A stretch of 9,280 nucleotides of DNA from Lentisphaerota bacterium (GTDB lineage Bacteria > Verrucomicrobiota > Kiritimatiellia > RFP12 > UBA3636): NCBI GenBank assembly GCA_012514445.1, contig JAAZAI010000528.1, positions 1 through 9,280 of the forward strand, written 5' to 3'. The notes under the pieces were generated by a model. The model saw only the letters and a list, made by a program, of their open reading frames with translations, made no database searches and was not told the DNA's origin. This document shows positions 1 through 6,438 of the stretch, piece by piece. The stretch's first letter is position 1. Each line of letters opens with the position of its first letter. Position numbers and translations under genes: made by a program.

Positions 1-6
1 AGCGAT

Positions 7-25
7 CCGGCCTCACCGAGGCCGG
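7..25. repeat. Perfect GC-rich palindrome (8-bp stem, 3-nt loop)
   Basis: CCGGCCTC (7-14) and GAGGCCGG (18-25) are perfect inverted copies around ACC. No T-run follows on either strand, so it is not a standard intrinsic terminator. It resembles the short GC-rich palindromes dispersed between genes in many PVC-type genomes (recollection, not searched). It may also end transcription from a gene left of the window. Confidence 0.5.
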
Positions 26-65
26 CTACAGGCGACCCGAATCCCCCGAACCCCGAATCCATCAA

Positions 66-257
66 ACACAGAGCCGCAGAGGCACAGAGCTTTTCGTGTA
101 TTTCGCGTATTTCGTAGTTCTCTTCGACAAAGCTCGAGGACAAAGAAACAAACCATCTGTGCAATCCGCGTAATCTGTGGATGAATATTACCAACCTCGA
201 CTTCTGAACCGAAATCCAGCAGCCGAGATTACTACGAAACACGCGAAATTCGCGTAA
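66..257. repeat. Cluster of short degenerate intergenic repeats
   Basis: This gene-free stretch is AT-richer than its surroundings. It strings together a CACAGAG / GCAGAGG / CACAGAG run (68-89), a TTCGTGTATTTCGCG-type run (91-118), and a stretch at 154-183 in which ATCTGTG occurs twice around AATCCGCG. At 231-257 an inverted copy of the 91-118 element appears, matching at about 23 of 27 positions. The whole therefore looks like a fold-back element with arms about 110 bases apart. Such phrases recur between genes in large environmental bacterial genomes (recollection). No coding frame, RNA gene or transposase is visible in it. Confidence 0.55.
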
Positions 258-306
258 GGCATTTGTCGTAAAAACACTAAACCCTTCAGAGCAGGTATCT
301 GAAATC

Positions 307-2298
307 ATGAATCGCTTTTCGAAGATCGCGATCCGCTCGTTCGTCGGATCGGTTGGCTTCCTTACGGCCTTGAGCGCTCCTGTCGACATGGCGCACCTGG
401 ATCTGCGGGACGGAGGCTTCGTCACCCCCGACGGCGCGCGGGAGCGCTTCTGGGGGATGAACCTCGTCTCCGCCTTTCCCACGCACGAAGAGGCCGAAGC
501 CATCGCCGACAACCTCGCCTCGCTTGGCGTCAACCTCGTTCGTCCACATCATCTCATGCGTCCCAGCAAGGACTGGGTGTGGCGGGCACCGTGCGCGGCG
601 CTGGTCACGTATGAAGAGGATTCGCGAACGCCGGACGTCGAGGCGTGGGATCGGTTCGACTATCTGAACGCGGCGCTGCGCAAGCGCGGCATCCGGCTGG
701 CGCTCAGCCTGCACTGGAGCCGGAAGTTCCTGCCGGGCGATGCCGCGATCGATCCCGCCGGGGACGCCGAGGCCTGGGCCGAGGCCGTGCGCGAGCTCAA
801 CGGGTGGTCGTGGCAGAAGTCCATCGACCCCGTCAAGCTCCTGCCCGTCGTCGACCGGCGCGCCAGGCTGCTCCAGAAGGAGTTCGCCTCGATGCTCCTC
901 GCGCATCGGAATCCGTACACAGGTAAAACCTACGGCGAAGATGCCCAGGTGCTCTACGTGGAGCTGGTGAACGAAAGCTCGCTTGAGTATGCGCTGATCT
1001 GCGGCAACACCTTTCCCGATTACTTCGAGCGCCAGCTCCAGGACGCCTGGAGGCGGCATGCGAAAAAGGCCGGTGTCGAGACTCCCGGGAACCTGCGCGA
1101 GACCAAGGGTCCGGCCATGCTGGCGTTGCGCTCCGGTTTTTTCAGGACCTTCGAGGATGATTATTTCCGGGATCTGCGTTCGTCTATCGAGCGTCTGGGC
1201 TCCCGGGTTCCAATCGTCTGCGGCAATCTGTGGCGGGGTGACGACGCGCTGGCCGCGAACGCGGAACTCGGCGATCTGATCGAGGACCACCTCTATGTCG
1301 ATCCGCTGGTCGTCCGGGAGGCCGGAAACTGGGTCGACCGGGTTGCGCGGACCCATGTCGACGGCAAGCCGTACGTCCTGGGCGAGTTCAATTTCACCGA
1401 AAACCAGGAGCAGATGAAGCAGGTCGCCTACGCCCGGCCGATGCTCATGCTTTCCGCAGCCGCCTACGGGGCTTTTCACGGCATCGACGGGATCGTGTGG
1501 TTCGCCTACAACCATGGGGACCGCAATCTCGGCGCGGACGGATGGGCGAAGGCGGAGCTGCGCGCACCCTCGCTGGGCGACCTCGTGGCGGACGGTGCGA
1601 TGCTCGACCACATGGCGACATGTTCGGCGCTGTTCCGATCGGACGCGCTGAATGAGTCGGCGGCGCCGATGATCCGCGAGATCGCCGTGCCCGTGCATGC
1701 CGCCAACTACAACGCGCTCATGGCCGACACTCAGACGCCTCCCGACGGCGCCCAGTCCGTGCATGCGTATCGGAAGCGGTTTGCGCGCAACGGCGCCGCG
1801 GAGGTGCCGACCCAATTTCCTGCCGTCGCGGCGGTGGCGACGAACGTATTTGTCTCCGACACCGGCGAGATCGTCCGGGACGTCGGCAACAGGCAGTTGA
1901 GCGTGGCCGCCCCCGCCGCCGAGGCGTTCAGCGGCTTTCTCGATGCGGGTTTCCCATCGCGATTCGCCCATCTTCGCAGCACCGGCACGAACGGCTTCGC
2001 CACGATCATCGTCGTCGCGATGGATGGGAAGGCGCTCGGTGAAAGCCGCAGTCTGCGCATCAGCCGGACGTGGATGAACGAGAGCGGCGAAGACCTGAAG
2101 GGATTGGAAATTGCCCTGAACGGGTTGAGCGTGTCGGATCGCGGCGGTGTTTGGACGTTGCGCGTGCAGCGCCCGCGAGACGTCGGCGATGTTCTGCGCG
2201 ATTTGACGGGGACGGATGCCGTCGTGCTGAAGCCGGCCGCCGATGGAACGCTGGCGCTGCCGACGGGGACTTGGAATCAGATTGAACTGACGAGGTGA
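307..2298 (+). CDS. Secreted clan GH-A (GH5-like) glycoside hydrolase
   Basis: This is a 663-residue protein, probably exported and acting on polysaccharide outside the cytoplasm. Residues 1-24 look like a Sec signal: basic start (MNRFSK, R10), hydrophobic core, small residues LSA near the cleavage site. The catalytic domain runs from about 30 to 430 and reads as a TIM barrel. It opens with RFWGMNLVSAFP and GVNLVRPHHL, followed by the strand-4 motif VELVNESS, whose E223 is the likely acid/base. The strand-7 motif YVLGEFNF follows, whose E360 is the likely nucleophile, then a Trp-containing strand-8 motif (GIVWFAYNHGD). Residues from about 430 to the end lack these motifs and look like an accessory beta-sandwich. 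The NE and GE pair is standard for clan GH-A; GH5 itself and the substrate are inference. The ATG at 307 has only a weak purine stretch (CAGG, 292-295) upstream but gives the complete signal peptide. The gene stands alone, with no sugar-use neighbours visible. Confidence 0.8.
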   Translation: MNRFSKIAIRSFVGSVGFLTALSAPVDMAHLDLRDGGFVTPDGARERFWGMNLVSAFPTHEEAEAIADNLASLGVNLVRPHHLMRPSKDWVWRAPCAALVTYEEDSRTPDVEAWDRFDYLNAALRKRGIRLALSLHWSRKFLPGDAAIDPAGDAEAWAEAVRELNGWSWQKSIDPVKLLPVVDRRARLLQKEFASMLLAHRNPYTGKTYGEDAQVLYVELVNESSLEYALICGNTFPDYFERQLQDAWRRHAKKAGVETPGNLRETKGPAMLALRSGFFRTFEDDYFRDLRSSIERLGSRVPIVCGNLWRGDDALAANAELGDLIEDHLYVDPLVVREAGNWVDRVARTHVDGKPYVLGEFNFTENQEQMKQVAYARPMLMLSAAAYGAFHGIDGIVWFAYNHGDRNLGADGWAKAELRAPSLGDLVADGAMLDHMATCSALFRSDALNESAAPMIREIAVPVHAANYNALMADTQTPPDGAQSVHAYRKRFARNGAAEVPTQFPAVAAVATNVFVSDTGEIVRDVGNRQLSVAAPAAEAFSGFLDAGFPSRFAHLRSTGTNGFATIIVVAMDGKALGESRSLRISRTWMNESGEDLKGLEIALNGLSVSDRGGVWTLRVQRPRDVGDVLRDLTGTDAVVLKPAADGTLALPTGTWNQIELTR

Positions 2299-2408
2299 AA
2301 AGGCTCCTGCGATCCGGGGGACAGCCCCTACCATCAGGTCTTCCACGACTACGGCTGGACTGCCACGCTCTATGTCGACATGGTCATCGGTTCATCAAGT
2401 CCTGACCC
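2299..2408 (+). other. Open 36-codon in-frame tail with dispersed-repeat-like motifs
   Basis: After the TGA of the hydrolase the same frame stays open for 36 codons and closes with TGA at about 2408. The hypothetical peptide contains SPYHQVFHDYGW and ATLYVDMV. The nucleotides include GGGGGACAGCCCC (2316-2328) and CAAGTCCTGACCC (about 2395-2407). Both resemble phrases found near REP-associated Y1 transposases and in intergenic repeats of many bacteria (recollection). It could be a remnant of an inserted repeat or of another gene's end. No start codon with a ribosome site is evident, so it is not called as a gene. Confidence 0.3.
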
Positions 2409-2481
2409 TTGAATCCTTTTCTTCCTGACGGGCTTCGGCGCCTCTGGTGACGCCACCCGAACGCTCGCGGGAAGCTCCCCC

Positions 2482-2511
2482 GTGAAGACGAGGCTTTCGC
2501 CTCGCCTTCAC
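2482..2511 (-). terminator. Strong hairpin downstream of the minus-strand unit
   Basis: GTGAAG-A-CGAGGC (2482-2494) pairs with GCCTCG-C-CTTCAC (2499-2511) around a TTTC loop, with one mismatch. It lies 17 bases beyond the transglycosylase stop and is the only good hairpin between two gene ends that face each other. It most likely stops minus-strand transcription or protects its 3' end. No clear U-run follows on the minus strand, so intrinsic termination is not certain. It could also serve the plus-strand hydrolase transcript. Confidence 0.45.
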
Positions 2512-2527
2512 CCTTGTCATTCCTTGC

Positions 2528-3718
2528 CTAGCCGCGGGGAGGAGGCAGGGCGTCGGGATCGGCGCCGGTGCGCGCGCGAATGGTCTCGAGCACGCGCGGC
2601 ACGTACATCTGCGTCTCGGTGGGCAGCGCGTCGGCGATGTCGTCGAAGGCCCGCGTGCCGCGCCGGCGGCAGAGTCCGGAGACCTTGCCTTCGCCGGCGT
2701 TGTAGGCGGCGAGCGCCAGCGGCCACGAGCCGAAGCGCCGGTGAAGCGCCTTCAGATATGTCGCGGCGGCGCGCGCGTTCTTCTCGGGATCCAGGCGCTG
2801 ATCCTTCGGACTTGTCGCCAGCCCCAGGGACCTTGCCGTGGCCGGCATGAGCTGGAACAGGCCGACGGCGCCGGCCGGGCTCTTGGCCGCGGGGTCCATG
2901 GACGACTCGACCTCCGCCAACCAGACGAGCTGGGGCGGGAGGCCCGAATCCCGGAAGACCGCCTCGAGGCGCGGAACGACATCGGCGGCGCGGCGCGGCG
3001 GATCGCGCCTGGCGATTTTCTTGCTCCAGTAGGCGCGTCCGCGCGTCGTCCCTTGCGCAGACGCGGCGGTTTGTTTCGGCTTGGGGGGGGAGGGCGTCGC
3101 GGCCGTCGACGGCGCTTCCCGCGGCGGCTTGGGTTTCGTCGTGTACGTGTCGGGCAGGGGCGGTAGCGAGGCGACGTCGAACGCGGGCGTCTCGACGGGT
3201 TCGGGCGGGAGGCGCGGCGGGGTCCGGGCTCCGCCACGCGGCTTGCGGGCCTGGGCCGCGCGGGCCTGTTCGGCGCGGGCCTGTTCGGCGCGCTGCGCGG
3301 CGGCGGCCCGACGCTCGATCTCGGCATTGCGCTTGGCCTGCTCGGCGGCCAGGCGCGCGTCCTCGGCGGCTTCGAAGTAGAGCATCCGGGACTCCAGCCA
3401 CGATTCGTATTCCTTCACGCCGGGGAGGGCGGGGCCGCGGCGGCTGATGGCGGCGGCGCAGGACTGCAGGCGCGCGAGATCGTCGGGATCGTCGCCGTGG
3501 AGCGCTTCGAAGCCGCGCACGCAGAATTCACGCACGGCGTCGGGGTCGTGGTTTTCAAGGCGGTTGCGCAGATCCTCCAGGAACGTTTCGCCCGAGACGA
3601 AGCTGGGCGGATCGAAGAAGAGGTTGCCGTCTTCGTCGAACGACAGACAGCCCGAGAGCCACAGCGCGGAGGCCGCGGCGACGAGCGCGATGACGTGTGC
3701 GTGGCGCCAGGCGTTCAT
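2528..3718 (-). CDS. Lipoprotein lytic transglycosylase (SLT / MltD-like)
   Basis: This is a 396-residue peptidoglycan-cleaving enzyme, predicted to be lipid-anchored and to act in the periplasm. The N-terminus has a hydrophobic stretch ending in the lipobox LSGC, with C24 the lipidated cysteine. Residues about 110-165 are Ala/Glu/Gln/Arg-rich and likely helical, including a tandem AEQAR repeat. A Pro-rich linker follows to about 230. The SLT domain (GH23 fold) fills about 250-396. Its catalytic Glu is E271 in AEVESS, followed by SPAGAVGLFQLMPATA and the family motif ALAAYNAGEG, with TQMYVPRV near the end. This matches MltD-type enzymes, but no LysM repeats are present. The start ATG overlaps the stop of the preceding gene (ATGA, 3718-3715) and has no ribosome site of its own, which points to coupled translation. 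A run of eight G on the plus strand (3083-3090) lies in the linker. The same frame stays open far upstream, but only antisense to DUF2851 coding sequence. Confidence 0.88.
   Translation of the reverse strand: MNAWRHAHVIALVAAASALWLSGCLSFDEDGNLFFDPPSFVSGETFLEDLRNRLENHDPDAVREFCVRGFEALHGDDPDDLARLQSCAAAISRRGPALPGVKEYESWLESRMLYFEAAEDARLAAEQAKRNAEIERRAAAAQRAEQARAEQARAAQARKPRGGARTPPRLPPEPVETPAFDVASLPPLPDTYTTKPKPPREAPSTAATPSPPKPKQTAASAQGTTRGRAYWSKKIARRDPPRRAADVVPRLEAVFRDSGLPPQLVWLAEVESSMDPAAKSPAGAVGLFQLMPATARSLGLATSPKDQRLDPEKNARAAATYLKALHRRFGSWPLALAAYNAGEGKVSGLCRRRGTRAFDDIADALPTETQMYVPRVLETIRARTGADPDALPPPRG
3261..3290. repeat. Perfect 15-bp tandem duplication in the transglycosylase gene
   Basis: CGGGCCTGTTCGGCG occurs twice in direct succession (3261-3275 and 3276-3290). 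It keeps the reading frame and encodes the doubled Ala/Glu/Gln/Arg unit of the helical linker. Such in-frame units can vary in copy number between strains without breaking the protein. Confidence 0.85.
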
Positions 3719-5136
3719 CGGGCGGCGTCGCGCGCGGCGAAGGTCTTGGCGAGGGAGCGGGCGAAGCCGCAGTCCGCGCATTGGGTTTTGGTGGAGAGGC
3801 AGAAGCCGTTGCAGATTTCGAGCAGGCCCTGGAGCCGCAGGCCGCTCTTGGCGTAGACCGCGGGGTTGTGGTCGCGGCCGAGAAGGCGGAAGGCGGTCTC
3901 CGACGCCTGTTCGTTCACGGCTTCGGCGGGAAGCGCGCGGCAGAGGGCGGCGTCGAGGCGGTTCTCGGCCATGAGCAGCGGCACCGCGACGTTGGTCAGG
4001 ATCGTGTTGATGCGTTCGCCGCCGAGGTCGATGGCGTCGCGCCAGGGCTCCGGCACGGCGGACCGCGCCTGCGCGAGGGCCGCCCGGATGGCGTCGGCCG
4101 CCCGTTCGAACCACGCCTTGGCGTCTTGTTGGGGAATGTCGCCGAGAGTCCCGAGCAGCGCGTCCGGCGCCGCGAAGAGCGCGGCGGCGACCGCGAGGCG
4201 GCGGCGCGGATGGTTGGCGGGGCGCGTCGCGCCGAGTTTCCAGGCGGGCTTGTCGGCCGCGTCGGTGGTGCCGAGCTTCCAGGCGACGTCCCAGAGTTCG
4301 CGCGCTTCGGCCGCGTTGCGCCGGGCGCTTGAGGGGTTGGGGAGCAGGCCGGCCAGGCCGAGCAGCAGCGCGAAGCGCTCGATGAAACCGCCGCAGGCGG
4401 CGAGACGCTCGAGTGGCGCGAGACGCGCCACGGCGCGCATCGGCTCGGCGTTGGGCTTGTACCCGAGCGCCGCCATGAACTCCTCGTAGAAGACCTGGGC
4501 CCGGCTGCCCGTCGTCTGCAGGCGCAGGGTCATGCGCAGCGCCTTGCGGCGGAGCCGGCTCATGCCGGCGCTCTCGAGCACCGCCTTGACCTCGGCCTGG
4601 GCGGCGCCGGCGAGGATTTCTCCGCAGGGACGCGGCGTGTCCGGCAGCACGGCGTGGGGATAGGCGGCGAGATCGATGGCGTCGAAGGAGAAGCGGCTGT
4701 TGGCGGAGACGGGCTCCCGGAGGGACAGCGAGAGGATGTGCGGCGGGGCGCCCGCGCCCTGCGGCGGGAACCACGTGACGTGGAGCACGACGTCGGCGTA
4801 GCGCGGATCTTCGGAATGGCGGTGGGCGTTCCAGTCGCCGGGGCGGATGTGGATCTCGACGTCGCCGCGGACGATCCGCCGCCCGACCTTGAGCACGGCG
4901 TCGAGGAAGTCCGGGCCGGCTTCGAGGTTCCAGCGGCCCGGGGAGACCACCTCGATCGCGGCGCCGGTGGCGTCGCGGAGGCCGGCGGGGCGCAGGCGGC
5001 CGTCGGCCCAGAGGCATTGCAGGTGCCGCTCGGACCAGTGCCATTCATGGGTGTCGTGGATGGCGCCGGCCTCGGCGACGCGCAGGGCGCCCAGGGGCGG
5101 GAACCAGATCGAATCGAGTTCGCACAGGTCGAGCAT
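3715..5136 (-). CDS. DUF2851 family protein
   Basis: This is a 473-residue protein recognised as DUF2851 (PF11013), whose function is not known. The conserved N-terminal block is clear: VVSPGRWNLEAGPDF (D76), GDVEIHIRPGDW (E94, H96), then NAHRHSEDPRYADVVLHVTW. Its spaced acids and histidines suggest a metal or active site. A mainly helical, Ala/Arg/Leu-rich middle follows. The C-terminus has four cysteines (C442, C446, C453, C456) as CNGFC and CADC, a likely small metal site. The start at 5136 is well supported: TAGGAGG lies seven bases upstream and contains the stop of the preceding gspC-like gene, so the two are probably coupled. The gene ends in an ATGA overlap with the transglycosylase. 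The frame stays open for 120 codons further upstream, but only as a shadow of gspC. No signal peptide is seen, so a cytoplasmic location is likely. Confidence 0.85.
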   Translation of the reverse strand: MLDLCELDSIWFPPLGALRVAEAGAIHDTHEWHWSERHLQCLWADGRLRPAGLRDATGAAIEVVSPGRWNLEAGPDFLDAVLKVGRRIVRGDVEIHIRPGDWNAHRHSEDPRYADVVLHVTWFPPQGAGAPPHILSLSLREPVSANSRFSFDAIDLAAYPHAVLPDTPRPCGEILAGAAQAEVKAVLESAGMSRLRRKALRMTLRLQTTGSRAQVFYEEFMAALGYKPNAEPMRAVARLAPLERLAACGGFIERFALLLGLAGLLPNPSSARRNAAEARELWDVAWKLGTTDAADKPAWKLGATRPANHPRRRLAVAAALFAAPDALLGTLGDIPQQDAKAWFERAADAIRAALAQARSAVPEPWRDAIDLGGERINTILTNVAVPLLMAENRLDAALCRALPAEAVNEQASETAFRLLGRDHNPAVYAKSGLRLQGLLEICNGFCLSTKTQCADCGFARSLAKTFAARDAAR

Positions 5137-5150
5137 GGAGGGGCCTCCTA
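5137..5150 (-). promoter_or_regulatory. Ribosome binding site of the DUF2851 gene overlapping the gspC stop
   Basis: On the minus strand TAGGAGG (5150-5144) is followed by seven bases and ATG. The TAG is the stop codon of the gspC-like gene, so a terminating ribosome sits on this site. It fixes the DUF2851 start at 5136. Confidence 0.8.
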
Positions 5151-6050
5151 CTGGACTTGGTAGACCTGCTTCGTCTTCTTTCCGTTGCGTTCGACTTCGA
5201 GGACGAACGTGGAGACGGTGCCTTCGACGAAGTTCTTGATGAAGGCTTCGGCGCGCCGGCGGTTGGTCATTTCGAGGGAGTTCACCGAGCGGACGATGTC
5301 GCCGTCGGCGAGGCCCGCGGCCGCGAAGAAGTCCGGTTCGCCCTCGACGCCGACGACGTAGCCCTCGATGCGGCGGGTGCCGTCGGGATTGGAGACGTAG
5401 ACCGGATCCATCGAGTCGAAGATCGAGAGGAGCCGCTCCGGCTCGTCCCGGAGTTCCGAGTAGTAGTCGAGCAGCGTGTCGCGCGAAAACTCCCAACGGT
5501 TGGGGAAGACTTCGCGGCCGCCGAACCGGGAGGCCGGGGCGACGCCGGAGCCGGCCGAAGGACCGGCGGATTCGACCGCGGCGGCGGCGAGGGCGGTCGT
5601 CTTTTCCAGGAAGATCTCCTCGTCGCCGGCGGGGCCGCTGAGGACGACGGAGCCGAGGCGCACCTGGGTGAGGACGACGCCGGGGACGACCTCCTGCGAG
5701 CGCGTGACGAGGCTCTGGGAGACGGTGACGCGGTCGTCGAGGATGGCGATGGGCTCCTCCGCGCCGCTGTTGGACATGCCGAGGATGGTGCCCGCGAGGC
5801 GGAAGCGCCGGGCCAGCTCGCCCGGGCGCGCGGCATCGGAGGATGGCGCCATGACTTTGGCGATCGCCTCGAGGGCGCCGTAGTCCGGCGCGAGGGCCTC
5901 GGCGGCGGCCGGGGTGGGGGGGGGATCAAGCCGCGGCCGCTGCAGGCGCCGGGCGGCGAGCGCCGCGAGCGCGATCGTCGCGGCGACGACGGCAAACGTC
6001 GCGGCGTCGGGGAGTCGGGAAGAGGAGAAGTGTCGGGCCGGTGGATTCAT
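5148..6050 (-). CDS. GspC-like type II secretion inner-membrane protein (TM-HR-PDZ)
   Basis: This is a 300-residue protein with the order seen in GspC/PulC, which links the inner-membrane platform of type II secretion to the outer-membrane secretin. It has a short cytoplasmic N-terminus, one membrane helix (about 16-33) followed by RR, and a Pro/Ala linker. A homology-region-like beta domain spans about 80-150 (RFRLAGTILGMSNSG, EEPIAILDD, then VLTQV, VVLSG). The C-terminal PDZ-like domain is at about 225-300 (AAGLADGDIVRSVNSLEM, then FVLEVERNGKK). GspC is the best fit; another PDZ membrane protein is possible, and no other gsp gene lies in the window. The ATG at 6050 is the only usable start that keeps the membrane helix without running deep into rnpB. 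No ATG, GTG or TTG lies between it and the helix. It has no clear ribosome site and lies inside the RNase P RNA. A run of nine G on the plus strand (5916-5924) encodes part of the Pro-rich linker. Confidence 0.75.
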   Translation of the reverse strand: MNPPARHFSSSRLPDAATFAVVAATIALAALAARRLQRPRLDPPPTPAAAEALAPDYGALEAIAKVMAPSSDAARPGELARRFRLAGTILGMSNSGAEEPIAILDDRVTVSQSLVTRSQEVVPGVVLTQVRLGSVVLSGPAGDEEIFLEKTTALAAAAVESAGPSAGSGVAPASRFGGREVFPNRWEFSRDTLLDYYSELRDEPERLLSIFDSMDPVYVSNPDGTRRIEGYVVGVEGEPDFFAAAGLADGDIVRSVNSLEMTNRRRAEAFIKNFVEGTVSTFVLEVERNGKKTKQVYQVQ

Positions 6051-6418
6051 AAGCCGGATTCTGTACTCGCCCTCGCGGGCGGTTCGGATCATTCATCTTG
6101 GCAATCAACCCGGGGCGCTGCCTGCGCCTTGCGGCGCGCGGCGTGCACGGGCCGTGCGACGCCCCCTATTTGATCTTGCTCCAGGCTGGGTTTGCCTTGC
6201 GCGGGCCGTTGCCGACCCGCACGGTGGTCTCTTAAACCGCCTTTTCACCCTTGCCGGCCGAAGCCGGCGGTTTGTTTTCTGTGGCACTGTCCGTCAGCGC
6301 GGTTTGCCCGCGCCCCTCCCGGCACTACACCAGGAAGCCTTGCCCTGCGGAGTCCGGACTTTCCTCCGCGCGAGCGGTTGCCCGCCGCGCGGCGATCCGT
6401 CGTCCACCGGACCGACAC
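6030..6418 (-). ncRNA. rnpB: RNase P RNA, bacterial class A
   Basis: This is the catalytic RNA that removes 5' leaders from tRNA precursors. The universal 5' core GAGGAAAGTCCGGACTCC (6366-6349) is followed by the GCAGGGCAAGGCTTCC stretch. The middle carries ACAAACCGCC, GGCAAGGGTGAAAAGG and GGAGCAAGATCAAATAGGGG. The 3' core has GATGAATGATCCG (about 6095-6083) and ACAGAATCCGGCTTAT (6064-6049). The ends are set by helix P1: 6418-6404 pairs with 6044-6030 at 14 of 15 positions. That gives 389 nucleotides, close to the E. coli length. It starts 20 bases after the zinc-ribbon stop. No convincing promoter of its own is visible; a weak TTCAAT could be a -10. It may be cut from the longer transcript. 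Its 3' end overlaps the first seven codons of the gspC-like gene. Identity is near certain; exact ends are inferred from P1. Confidence 0.96.
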
Positions 6419-6438
6419 ATTGAATGGAATCGAAAGAG

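Noticed and set aside
66..257. CRISPR array
   Set aside because: The repeats are few, unequal in length and partly inverted, with no regular spacers.
2316..2328. GGGGG-ACAG-CCCC as a terminator of the hydrolase
   Set aside because: The stem is only about four base pairs and no T-run follows.
286..2346. 686-codon open frame on the minus strand opposite the hydrolase
   Set aside because: It is an antisense shadow of high-GC coding DNA. The peptide is rich in Arg, His, Gly and Pro, has no recognisable domain, and runs opposite clear GH-A motifs.
3719..5044. Long upstream extension of the transglycosylase frame (838 codons in total)
   Set aside because: The extra part is Arg/Pro-rich and lies in another frame of the well-supported DUF2851 gene. 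The lipoprotein signal at 3718 marks the real start.
5137..5496. 120-codon N-terminal extension of DUF2851
   Set aside because: It overlaps the gspC PDZ coding region in another frame, and a strong ribosome site sits directly before 5136.
6051..6092. Alternative start of the GspC-like protein at 6092
   Set aside because: It lies in the conserved 3' core of RNase P RNA (GATGAATGATCCG) and has no ribosome site. The added residues are just translated ribozyme sequence.
5157..6173. 338-codon plus-strand frame and other frames over gspC and rnpB
   Set aside because: They are low-complexity Gly/Asp/Arg shadows crossing an RNA gene and a well-supported protein gene.
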